Notes under the pieces: model-generated
Database searches by the model: none
The model's input: the letters and a program-made list of their open reading frames with translations, nothing else
Told to the model about the DNA's origin: nothing
Assembly: GCF_000321225.1 (NCBI RefSeq)
Contig: NW_004450459.1
Span: 1,664,744-1,728,743, forward strand
DNA from: Odobenus rosmarus divergens
Taxonomy: Eukaryota; Chordata; Mammalia; Carnivora; Odobenidae
DNA length: 64,000 nt
Direction of reading: 5' to 3'
Part shown: positions 12,201 to 24,200 of the stretch, piece by piece
How the letters are laid out: each line of letters begins with the position of its first letter
Position numbering within the stretch: position 1 is the stretch's first letter
Translations under genes and position numbers: made by a program

Positions 12201-15200
12201 ATGCACCAGTGTGCCCTCAAAATACCAATTCACCTCTTTGGCATTTGTTATGGATGACGTGAGGTTTACAATATCGCCTTCCTCCACAGTTGTGTCGCCC
12301 AAGGGTATGTGTATGACAGGACCGTCCTCTTCGACTAAGCTACCCTCAGCTTCCTGTAGCTCTCCTAGGCCAACCTCCCCGGTATCACTTCCAGAGGACT
12401 TCTCTCTTTCCTCTGACAGCTTTGGGGTCTCATCCTGTTTTTCATCAGGCCTAGCAGCCGGAGCAATGCCATCAGGGACAGGTGTGGTATCTGCAACTTT
12501 GACCTGACTTTCCACATGAAAATAGCTGACCTCTTCCGCAGAGACAAGATGTTTAGATTCGACTTCTAGTTCCCAGACTGCTTCAACCTTCTGTGAATCT
12601 GAAAAAGGACCCATCTCTTCCTGCAAGCCTGTTTTGGCTCCTTTCTGGATTCTGGGATCCTCAGCTGTCAAGATGTGTATTTCCTCACATATGATAGAGC
12701 ACAAAGCATCCTTAAGTTCAGTTTTCAAGTTAGCCATTTGAGGATCAATGCCTTCAATAATAATGGTTAATTCTTCCGTTAGAGTCTTCACCGAGGTAAT
12801 AAGGTAGGTACACAGAATGCGTTTGGGTTCTTGGGTGAAATTTATGGCCTTCACCTCCACCTTTTCAATGTTCCTTAACCATTCAGAGAAAAGACTTGGT
12901 TGCTCACTGGCCACTGCTGCTTGCAAAGCCCTGCGGATCTGAGTTTTGAGGTTTAATTGGTCTTCTGGAATTCCAGGAAGCAAACTCTCTTTAGAAAGAG
13001 TGTCACTTGCGTGCACCTCTTGCACACCATTTATCATCATGGGCTCTTTTTTATACTCACTGGTTTGGTTCAGGGGCACGGCCAAGTTGTCAGAACGCTC
13101 TTCCTTGAGTAGTACCTGCTTTTCCTCACACGCTAGTGGAAACCTTAAGGACTTGCCTTCCTTAGTCCTGGCTGCAAAATCTTGCCCTGCACTTTCCAGT
13201 TGATCTGCACTTTCCATCAAAATTTCATCTTCTGTGCATGTGTGTTCTGAAGGGAGCCGGGGCTCACAGTTGACCTCAGAGGTTATGACATCAGGACCCT
13301 TAAAACTTTCCATGCTTCCCTCAGCTAAGCTCTGACTCAGGGTGAGAGTACTCTGTGCCTCTTGCTTTGGAAGGGTCACTCTTTGCTCTTTGTCCATTGC
13401 ACACGCCGTCCTTTCTTTAGGTGACAGCCCTTCCTCAGCCACAGAGGTTGGATATGAATAGGCCGGAGCTGCTTCTACTGCAGACTGTGGATAACTCCCT
13501 TCAGGTTCAGCGAGTAAAATTTGCAGAGGCTCCACCGTCAGTGAACTAATTTCTTCTACAGACATGGCACTTGGGAAGATTTTTTCGGTATCTGATAGGA
13601 CCACCTGTGACTCAGGCTCTTGAAGCCTTAGGACATCTTCTTTGGGGAGGGTTTTCTGGGACTGGACAACCTGCAGCTGTAAATTGGGAGATGGCTCCTT
13701 GATAGGCTGAACATGAATAGTGCCATTGATGGAAAGAAGTGCCCTGGTGCTTTCTGGATCAGGTACATTCTGCTCCAACATGACTGTGTATTGCAACTGC
13801 TTAGCCACTAAAGTAACCTGACTACTCAGTTCACTGGTTTTAATATGCTCATAAGAAAGCTGCTGGGTTTCTTCTGCAATTGAAGCAGGTTTCAAAATGG
13901 TGTCGTTTACAAAAGCTGCAATTTCCTGTTCTGAATCAAATGTGTCAACTGCAGGACCCTTTAATGACATCTGTGGAAAATCTTTAGTAGCCTCTGGTGT
14001 GGGCTCTGCTTTGCACAGAGCATCAGTCATGTCTGTGTCTTCCAGAAGCACAAGCAGCTCTGCGGTGCAGGTGGACTCACCCCATATATTCTCTGCTTTA
14101 CAGACATAGAGGCCACTGTCTTCCCTCTGAGGGTCATTGACAATGAATGTTCCAGAACCATCAGGATTATGAATGATGGTGTAATAAACATTGGTGCAAA
14201 GCTGCTTGTTTTCTTTGAACCACGAAACAGTGGGTGCAGGCTCTCCAAGAACCCTGTACTCAAAGACAGCAGGGAGTCCCCGAGCACAGTGAATTTGTGT
14301 GAACTCCTTAAGGAAGTAAGGAGGACAAGGACCTTTAAACTTTTCCCGAATTTTTTCCACTGGTTCTGGTTCTGTCTCTTTGTGCCCCTCTCCTTTGGAA
14401 CTTATTTTTAGATAGGCACTGCATACTGTCTGTCCATATTCATTACTGGCAATACAGGTATACTCCCCCTCATCCTCAAATTTGGTGAACAGAATGATCA
14501 AACTATGATCATTGCCGTCAAAAACAAATTTGTAGTCGGCAGAAGGGGTTAACATTACTCCATTAAAGAACCACTGAATTTTAGGCTTGGGAATGCCAGT
14601 GACAGTAACAGACAGTTTAGCCACATCCCCTATGCTTATTTCAGCATTTGACACTTCTTTGATGAAAACTGGAACATGGCTTTCCTTTTTGGAATCAAAT
14701 GTAGTTGAACGAATTGGAGGTTCAGACAAAAGTTCAAGTGTTTCATTTCTATTAGATAACTGAAGGCCAGAGCTATAGGTTTGGAATCCTTCTTCCTCAG
14801 CAGACAGAAGAGAAACAGAAAACTCTGGATGGGGAAAAGTGATTAATATTTTACTATCAATTTTATTTAACAACAACAAAAAAATAGAAGTCAAAGAATT
14901 ATGCACCAACTGATGGCCTTCCTCTGCTTTATTCCTGGAATCATTAGATTATCTTGAGATTTATAAGAAAGCACATTTCTAAATTTTTAATCTTAGCTCA
15001 TTATATCACATACTATAAATATCATACTCATGCAAATCCATATCATTTGTGTTAGAGTTTATAAATTTTAAAGCTGTTCTATGAGTTTTCCTCTGTGATA
15101 TAATCCCAATTCTAAAGTTTAAAAAACTGTTGCCTATATATTTATAATAAAAAAATCCAGGATAATTTAAATCAATTTCTAAAAAGATCCAGAATTATTA

Positions 15201-18200
15201 TTTATGTTTAGAATTTTCTTGAGTTAATGATAGCCATTGTCAAACTGAAGACTGATTATTTCCAAAATAAAACAGTTATGTTTCAGTTACTGCTTATAAA
15301 CTGAAGCTATTATTAAAAAGAGGCTATAGGAAATACTTAATTTGAATTTGTAAGAGAACCACCATTTTTACTTATTAGAAATTCGGGCCTTCATTGGCCG
15401 TGTAAATTGCCATATTATTTCAACAAAGCTTTTATAATAAGGCTTTTGTTAAGTCAAGAAAATGGGAGAATCAGGAATGAAAGAAAATAACTCCAATATT
15501 AAAAATTGGATTGTACTTTATTGTGTGAGAAATACCTATACAACATTATTGAACAAAAAAACAAAAGAGTGAATAACAGATATTCTTTAAACAATATCAT
15601 GGATGACAGGCATAATTTGATAAGAAGGAATTAGGCTTTTCATTAAATCTGGTAGGAATGTAGAACAGCTCTGTTAGTAATAGTTTTATTACCTTCCCCC
15701 AAAGCAGAATTATTATTTTATTAATTCACTCCCCTTGCATCACATGGAATAGTCATGCCTTAATTCCTCTCCGTTCTGGCATAGAAACATTAGAAGGCAC
15801 AACTCTAGTGTCTATTGGCTATAAGTGTACTGGCAAAATTTATCAATGGCATGTAGAATACATACTCATTTATTATTTCAATTAGTAAGTCACAAAGCCA
15901 TTGACTAATTTCACATACTAATGGTGACCACTTAACTTTACATTTATTATTCATGTCCCTTCACTTGAGCTCCCAAAATATCTGTAAAGGGAATGAATGT
16001 GAATATTTAAAATACCCCGACTCACTAATATGTTGAAATATTTTCAGTTGTTTTTCCTTACTTCTAACATGGTGTATTGACCAAAAAAAAAAATGCAGTA
16101 AATAAAATTCAAATGTGCTGAAACATGAAAGGTTTAGTTAAAAGTACATGTAGTAGGAGCAACTAATAATTATGTCTTAACTCTACTACATATAATACAA
16201 TGAATTCTTTATCCAGCATCAGAGAAATTAATATTTCAGGCTTTTAAGTTATGTGCCATTGAATCAGAAAAAAGTTCCATTTAATTATCTACAACAATAA
16301 GTAAGTTAGACAAGGCTTATTTTTCTTTCTTCAGTCATTTCTTATTCTGAATATCCTCAATTCAATGCATTTGAGAATAAAAGAATTCTAATGAGCAAAA
16401 TCAAACTCTTCCTGCAAATTCAATAAGGCATTACAACGTTTTTTCCCTTCTTCCTTTCCTCTTCTCCTCCTTCCTTCCTTCTTTCCTGAAACAGGTTTTG
16501 AGCTGTCACTGCACCAGCCGTTGTCCTGTTTGTCATGACCTGAATTTCTAATTTATTGAAACATCCATTTTGTAACTAGGAGTAGAGTAAATCCCTAAGT
16601 CCTTAAACCATAGAATTAGTTTTATTCCAGGGATTTATGATGTGATATATTACATTATATCTATACTTATTATTCCAGATACAGTGGTCTCACTGGTTGA
16701 AACAGAAATGATTGTTCCACAAAAGTATATCTATCTGGATGAGTTATGATGACTCAAAACAGGTAAAACAGATGTTTTAGGGGAGTAGGGTGGGGAAGGG
16801 TGTAAGCCTGACTGCTCTGTCTGTATTCTGCACATTCTCAATTCCTCCTTGAATTTGGAAGGCTGTAAGGGAATCCTACTGTGGGAATAAAAAATTGATA
16901 GATGAAAGAAACAAACATAATTGAATATATGAATTCTTTTGAAAATTAAATTTAAATTGCTTAACTTTTCAGAATTAAAGACAGTATGTTTAATATGATC
17001 ATGGTACATAAAAGTTGCTCAATGCAGGGGACAAATCCAGCTGTTAGGTAATAGTAATTCAGAGTTGGAGGGAGGAAAGATTCATAACTTCATTACTATA
17101 TTGTATTATTTTCTCATCATCTGTTGCAAAACAAATTTATCCTAAATTATATTAAGAAAAGTTACCACTGGGATGACACAGAATCACAGAGTTGAACAAT
17201 CACCTCTGAGGTCTTTTGGTCCAACTCCTCATTTTCAGATAAGAAAACTGAGTGGTCTTATATTTATTACATCTTATGTGAGAAGATTCAGGTTCACAGT
17301 GATACATAGGTACACTTTCAAGAATTTTGTGAATTTATTATAATTTTGAAAAACAAAGTCACTTTAGAGACATATATATCTTAAATTTGAATGCTTTTTA
17401 ATTTCTAGTTAGTTTTAAAAATTTCTAGTTGGTTTAAAAATGACAGGAAAGCTTATTATCTTGTTATTTGCATATAATCTGAAATACAAATTACCATTTT
17501 GCTTGATACTAAAAATGCTCATCTTCTATTTTCTAATGTTAAAGATTCTGAAATTGGACTATAGTTTAAAATCTCTACATAAATGTAATATAGTAGTTTC
17601 CCCTCTCCCCCAGGCCAGTATCAAGTGAATGCTGCATTTACCACCTGATGGTATTTTAAAAATTGAGAAAATGGGGTATTCCCAAAAGTGGAAATATCTT
17701 CCTTTGCATATTTTGCAAATGTACAAATGTCTAGATGAACTCCACCCAAAAAGAAAGTACCATTGGTCCCTTCAAAACTAGCAGGAGTTAAAACTCTTAA
17801 GAAGAAAAGGGATATTAATAATGAAAATATTTTTAAAAGAGCCAAACAAATATACAAAAGTTGCAATGTAAAACAGATTATAGAACTAGTTATCAATTGA
17901 GTGAAGCTGGTTTCTGTTGTTTGTTATATCTATTCTAAATCCAAGTCAGTAAGCCTGGATTTGGATACAAAAGGGTTACAATTTCAAAAATGACTTATAC
18001 TCAGAGCAGAGAGGAGATTTACCTTACCAATTTGTCTGCATGGTCATCTGACCTGGTCTTCCATTTTATGTTTTACTTTACGTAAATAGTTTATCTGCTA
18101 AAAGAGAATGCATTCTACCTAAACTCTTTTTGGAGGAGGCACGAGGGTAAAGCAGTGGTACAAACACTTAGGTAGCCACGGAGATATTTAATCGTGCTTG

Positions 18201-21200
18201 ATGATTCACAGCAGAGTTGACACAGTCATAGTTCCATAGTTGAGATCACAGAATATTTACATGTGCTACAAATATGAGATTTCTACAGAGAGAAACTGTT
18301 TTCCCAGGGGTTTTCAATGTATCAAATTCAGACCAAGTAGACATATTTGGAAATTGATTGGATCTTTATAATTTGGAAAATATGGAAGCCCTCAAATCAA
18401 TTTAATCATTACCGAGGCACTGAAACTTTGCCCAAGAAACTAAGTTAGGGTGAGGGCTGCACAGGTCTCTGCCATTCCTGACTTGTTCATAGCCACACAC
18501 CTGTACTCACCTTCATCATCTTTTCCTAAGCTCGTTATGAATAGGTTGTGGAACCCTATGCCACTTTCCTCAGCACAGAACCGTGTACCTTGCACCAATC
18601 TCCCATCTTTGTACCAGTAAACTGTGGGTCGTGGAGAGCCACGAACTAAACACTGGAAATAAGCTGCTGTGCCTAAAGGTGCGTAACAGTCAGAAATACC
18701 CTTGATAAACCTGGGAGGCCCTTCCACCACCTGAAATTCAAAAAAGCTGCCTGAATATTTGCTTTTTAAGCCTAACTCTTCCTTCAAGCTGCTTAAAGTC
18801 ACTTTGCTTTTCTTCGTTGTCATAGCAAGCATTTCGGAATCTCCCATGGTGAGAAATCCCCGGCAGAGAGCCTCTCCTACACAATTCATAGCTCTGCACC
18901 TATATGTCGCACTGTCAGATGGACAGACGTTTCGAATTTTAAGGGTGTGACTTCCGTTCTCCTCACTGATCACATATTTGACGTTATCTGGTTCAATACA
19001 CATATATTCTTTGTACCATTTAACTTCTGGGCTAGGGATGCCTATGACTGAACATTTGAACACAGCGTCTGAATTTTCTGGAATTTTAAAATCACAAATA
19101 GGCATTATAAAGCGAGGAGGCATTTCAAATACTTCTAAATCAATTTTTAAATCTTTGTCTTCTTCCTCCCTTGAGGCCATATTTGGATCTGCTAAATTCA
19201 GTGGTAGAACATCCAGACTCACAATCATGCTTTTATGATCAGGAGTAAATTCAGGAACTGTGACTATTTTCACTTGCTTCTCAAATTCTTCAACATCTTT
19301 TTCACTTAATTCAACTTCCAGGACAATTTCTTGAGGAGAAGGAGTTCTTGATGATGTTGTGTTTTCCAAATCAAACTCCATGACATGCTGATGTGTTACT
19401 GGAGGTGGGAGGGCCACTGCTCTTTCTTTTTGGGGTACTATGTCTACTTTTGCAAAGCTCTTTGCTTCCCCTATGATGTTTACGGCATGGCACATGTACT
19501 CTCCCCCCTCACCTTTTTGAATGTTAGAAATTTCCAAAGAACACACATTACCCACCCTTTCTATTTTGATTCTTTCATCTGGCTCTAGCAAAGATTTATT
19601 TCGATACCATTTCACACCAGGAACTGGAATGCCCTCAACTTCAACAATGAAGCCTAATGTTGTGTTTTCATATACATTCCTTTTGGTCAGAGGTTCAATG
19701 AAAGATGGCGGCATTTCATTGTCTTTTGGTTCAATGGCTTCATTGGGTGTGCCAAATGAATTGGAACGCCATAGTTCATTAGCTGAACTTCTCTCTCCTG
19801 TAGGTGTATGGAAATGTTCATTTGGTGTACTGTCCTCCCTTTCTATTTTTGATGGGTACCTTTGTAAGTTTCCAGGGGGATTTGGTCCTCCAGTAGGAAT
19901 AGAGTATCTTTCAACTGTTTCTCCTCCTAAAGGTGTAGAATATCTTTCTATTGTCTCCCCTGGGGGTGTAGAATATCTTTCCAGTGCCTCTCCTGGCGGT
20001 GTAGAAAATCTCTCTAGAGCCTCCCCTGGGGGTGTGGAATATCTCTCCAGTGTCTCCCCTGGGGGTGTGGAATATCTCTCCAGTGTCTCCCCTGGGGGTG
20101 TGGAATATCTCTCCAGTGCCTCTCCTGGAGGTGTGGAATATCTCTCTGCTACCTCGCCTTCAGAAGGCGTGGAGTACCTTTCAGCAGCTTCCTCTAAAGG
20201 TGTAGTTCTTTCCACAGTCTCACCTCCCGAATTTGTTGCAGTTTGTTTAGTTGTATCTGAAGGAGTAAAATATAAATCAGGAGACTTTGGAGTTTCAAAA
20301 TGTTCAACAGATGATGGTGGGGTATAAAACTGATCTAACTCTGAGATTTCTTCACTGCTTGTACTTCCCACATCAATCGAAATATCAGATTCAGGGGAAA
20401 ATGGGCGACATAATGATTCCTGTTGTTGGTTGTAATATTCATACACAGTATTGAAAGTTACTTCTTCAACCTCCATTGATGTGATTGATTCACTCTGGAG
20501 AAGCTTTGCCTTGTGTTTGGTGTCTTTAGTTTGAGGAACTTCGTGCTTTCCAGCAGCAAGTAAATATTGTGTTAGGGAGGTCTCAGAGTCCATTACTTCT
20601 GTATGTGCATCATCTGATTTAGGAAGATTTTCAGAAAAACAAGTTTCCATCTTTTCTTCTTCAGTAGTGGAGAGAGAAGCTTCATTCTGAACCTGAACTT
20701 CTTCATAACATTTTTCTTTTCCAAAGGCATCATTTTTTCCCCTTATTTGTTTATTTGGATTCTGCTGTTCTTCAGTCATCAAGAATGGAAAGCACTTGCT
20801 CAAGGAGACTTTTTTGTGGCATGTGGCTGCCTCGTGAACATCACCTCTGTGGTCTTCCAAAATTCCAGTGACATATCCCTGTGTCCTTCCATCCTGCATC
20901 TGAAATAATGCCGACTCTGGTTCCAAAGTGTGTTCTTCTTCCTTTTCACAGACCTCTAAAAGCTTTTCCTCGCTTGCTGCTTTTTTCAAATGTGAAATGA
21001 AACTTCTATCTCCATTTTCTAGAGAACTTTTTTCCTCAGAAATATCAGTTTCTCCTACATCAGCAGATGAGGTTTGAAGTAGGGCAAATGATTCATCATG
21101 GGTTTCTTTGGAAAAGGATTTAAGAGAAATATTGGGATTTAGAATTTCTAAATTATGTTCCTGTATATGTTTTTCCAAAGACAGGATACTTTCATCAAAA

Positions 21201-24200
21201 TGACTTTTCTCCAACACAGTCCTATTTGAAAACTCCTGATAGGAAGACATTTCTGGACTGGTAAATATGTTATTTAGCACACTTTTAAAAGTATTTTGTG
21301 TCTCAGATTGCAATGTTTCAGTGCCAGCAATTTCTTCTTTATAAGATGTTTCCTGTTGCCAAGTTTCTGGCTCTTGGAATTCCTTAGCTGGATCTCCTAT
21401 ATGAGAATACATTTGTTTTAGATCAAATACAATGCTCTCAGTATCAGCTATTTCAGAAGCAGGATGTTGGATTTTAAAATAAGCTTCTTCTGGTTGACCA
21501 CCATCTAATGCTTGGAATTTTAGATCTGCATTTTCTATTTGAGAGTGGGACTGCTTTAAGTCAAATGTAATAGGTGCTTCATGTTCCGCCCTTCCAGAAA
21601 TTACAGATTGATCTCTAAGACCTATTTCTTTCTGTTGTTCCCTGTCTTGTACTTCAAATTCCTTATGAGTTTGAGAAGAAAGCAGCTTTAAATTCATTAC
21701 AATGTCAGATGAATCCGGTTTAGTGTCTGGAGACATTGTCTCTGCCTGATACATATTTGCATTTAGGTTACTTGATCTTGATTCTCTTTGCTTTAATGCT
21801 AAGTCTCTGTCACCAAGCTTCCTCTGAGGAGGACTGACAAATGATTTCCTGGTAAGTATTTTTTCTAGAACTCCTTTTTCTACATGTTGTAACTTTTCAA
21901 ATGCAATGATTCCATGCTTCATATTTTTCCTTGGGTAGTGTCTCTCTTCAAGGGGTTCTTCATATATGAGGATAGATGAATCTTTTGGATTGTAACTATC
22001 AGAAGTTCTCTCAGACTGGATATTTGGTAAATAGTCACTTTGGGCATATTCTTGCACATTTTCCCTTTCTGCATCACCAACTTTTCTGAAATCATTTTTT
22101 ACCTCTTTCCTAATTCTTTTAACTTCACTGAAATCATCAACAAATGGATAAACAGTACCCTCTACTTGGCACAGCTTTGATTTTTCATTTGTGTGTCCCT
22201 CTTTCCCTTCACCCTGACACCGTATGAGTTTGGCTCTGACAGACTTGTTGATTTTTATGGCTTTAGAAGCACCCTGCATAAATCTGGGTAGTTTTTCTCT
22301 AGAATATGTGCAATGAACCTGATCTTTCTGATCTATCTGTTCAATTGTCTCAAGGCTTTGAAAATATTCCGTTACAGAATGTTCTTTTATATCGGACTGG
22401 GGAGTAAAAGGACCAGATGGATCATCATAAAAATGTGCCCTTACAGATTCTCCCTGAATCTGTTGATCTCTGGAATATTTTGCACAAATTCCACCAGTAT
22501 TTTCTAATTGACTATACTCCCTATAAGTGACCGGTTCCACTGTCAGATTTGAAACACTCTCAACTGTTCCTGAATTGTTTTCAGCAACACATTTATATTT
22601 TCCAGAATCTTGAGAATTGATATCATTAATATATAATCTGTAGCTAAAATTAACTTCTTCAAACTGAAACTTCTGGTTCTGCTTTAATTGGAGCCCATTT
22701 TGAAACCATGTCACGACTGGTTTAGGCTCACCAGACAATAAACATTCAAATACTATGGAATCCCCTTCTCTACACATGGTATGCTTTGGCATTTCCTGTA
22801 ACATTTTTGGTGGCTCATTAGTAATATCCAACGAAAATATAAATTTGTGTTTTGGTGACTGAGGAGCCTCATCCTGAGGTGTTGCTCTAGGTTCCAACTC
22901 CTCCAAGTGAAACATTTCTCTTGACTCTTTATCCTGTTCTGGGGTAGGAGTAGCTGCTGTTACCTGAATTTCTACAGGAAAGCAGAGCAATTCTGTGTCT
23001 GCAGAGGGAGGAACTGGGAAGTTCGTTTGGAGATGTTTTTGGCCCTTTTGTCCCCAAGACGGCTGAATGCCTTTTGTTCGGTCAAACACCAATGCCAGCT
23101 CCTCTTCCTCATCAGTGTATTCACGCAACACTGGGAGTGTGTGTGCGTCAATGCCGTGCCCTTGCTTTACCTTCACCTTAAGTATACCAGTTGTTTTTAC
23201 TGTTCCGTATTGGTTAGACAGTACACAGGTAACAGAACCTTCATTTTGAGGAAGAACAGAAGAAAAAGTTAATATTGAATAGTTTTCCAAGGTATGAGTG
23301 ATAAAGCCTTGGTTACGTGGGATTGGTATATCATTGTTATACCACGTCACTATGGGTGGAGGATATCCTTGAAAGTGACACACAAATTTACAACCGTCAC
23401 CTTCATAAACTTCTTGAGATTCAATTTCATGAAGAAATGAAGGTGGGCAACGTTGTGGATGCTTTTGGAAGGAACTTTCCAAAAATCTTGTGGTCTTTCC
23501 TTCTTGCTTGGTTTCAAATTCATCAGCTTCTGTGAAAGTGGAGTGCTGTAATTCTCTCAAATTATCTTTTCTTATTCTCTCACTATCTAGTTCTGTATTT
23601 TCTTCAATATTTATAACTGCACCAAAAGCTTCACTGGCATGTGGAATAATAACTTGGGACACCTCTTCAGGAGTCTCATATATTTCCTCTTTCTTATTTA
23701 CAACAGTGATGTATCTAGAGGACTCTCCAATTTCAGTTTTGGTCATAATTTCTTCAAGTTGCTTTCTTGCTTGGGTATCCTCGCTTACTAGAATCCCACC
23801 ATATAGATGGTCTTTTTGGAGACTTTCTCTTAGAAATGCTTCTTGGCTCATTCTTATTTCAGTCTGGAGGATTTCTTCATCAACAGTAGTTTGAAAGCTT
23901 GTGGGAGGTTCTCCAGATTCTACATTTTGATCCATTTGGTTAGGAAGGACCTGTGGATTTTGGACAATCCCCTCACATGAATGATCTACCTTATCCCTAT
24001 TTTCAGCTAGATCCAATACAAACCTGCCTTCTTTCTCCTCTCTAGAGAACAGAATGTCTTTATCACTAGCTTCACTTCTCAGAGTTCTTGCGCTTATTTC
24101 AGAGGACATATCTGAAAGAGATAATTTCTTTTTCTCCATTAACATTTTTCTAGCCTCCCTCAAACGTTGCAACTTCATTTTGGTCTCCTTGTCCAGGAAG

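Larger units (their letters stand above)
14825..18439. other. Novex-3 3' UTR and intron 48-49
   Basis: 3.6 kb AT-rich interval after the novex-3 stop and before N2B. It includes the CT-rich tract and an ancient-repeat-like piece near 17170-17260 (ctcattttcagataagaaaa ctgag). An open minus-strand stretch near 16750-16880 sits behind a good acceptor but is out of phase. Confidence 0.5.

Noticed and set aside
16750..16880. Open minus-strand stretch behind ttttttattcccacag between novex-3 and N2B
   Set aside because: The open frame is phase 2, while neighbours use phase 1; in phase 1 it stops after 13 codons.
19521..20327. Long + strand open frame opposite the novex-3 repeat
   Set aside because: Shadow of the GC-biased 33-nt coding repeat on the minus strand; low complexity and no independent coding signs.
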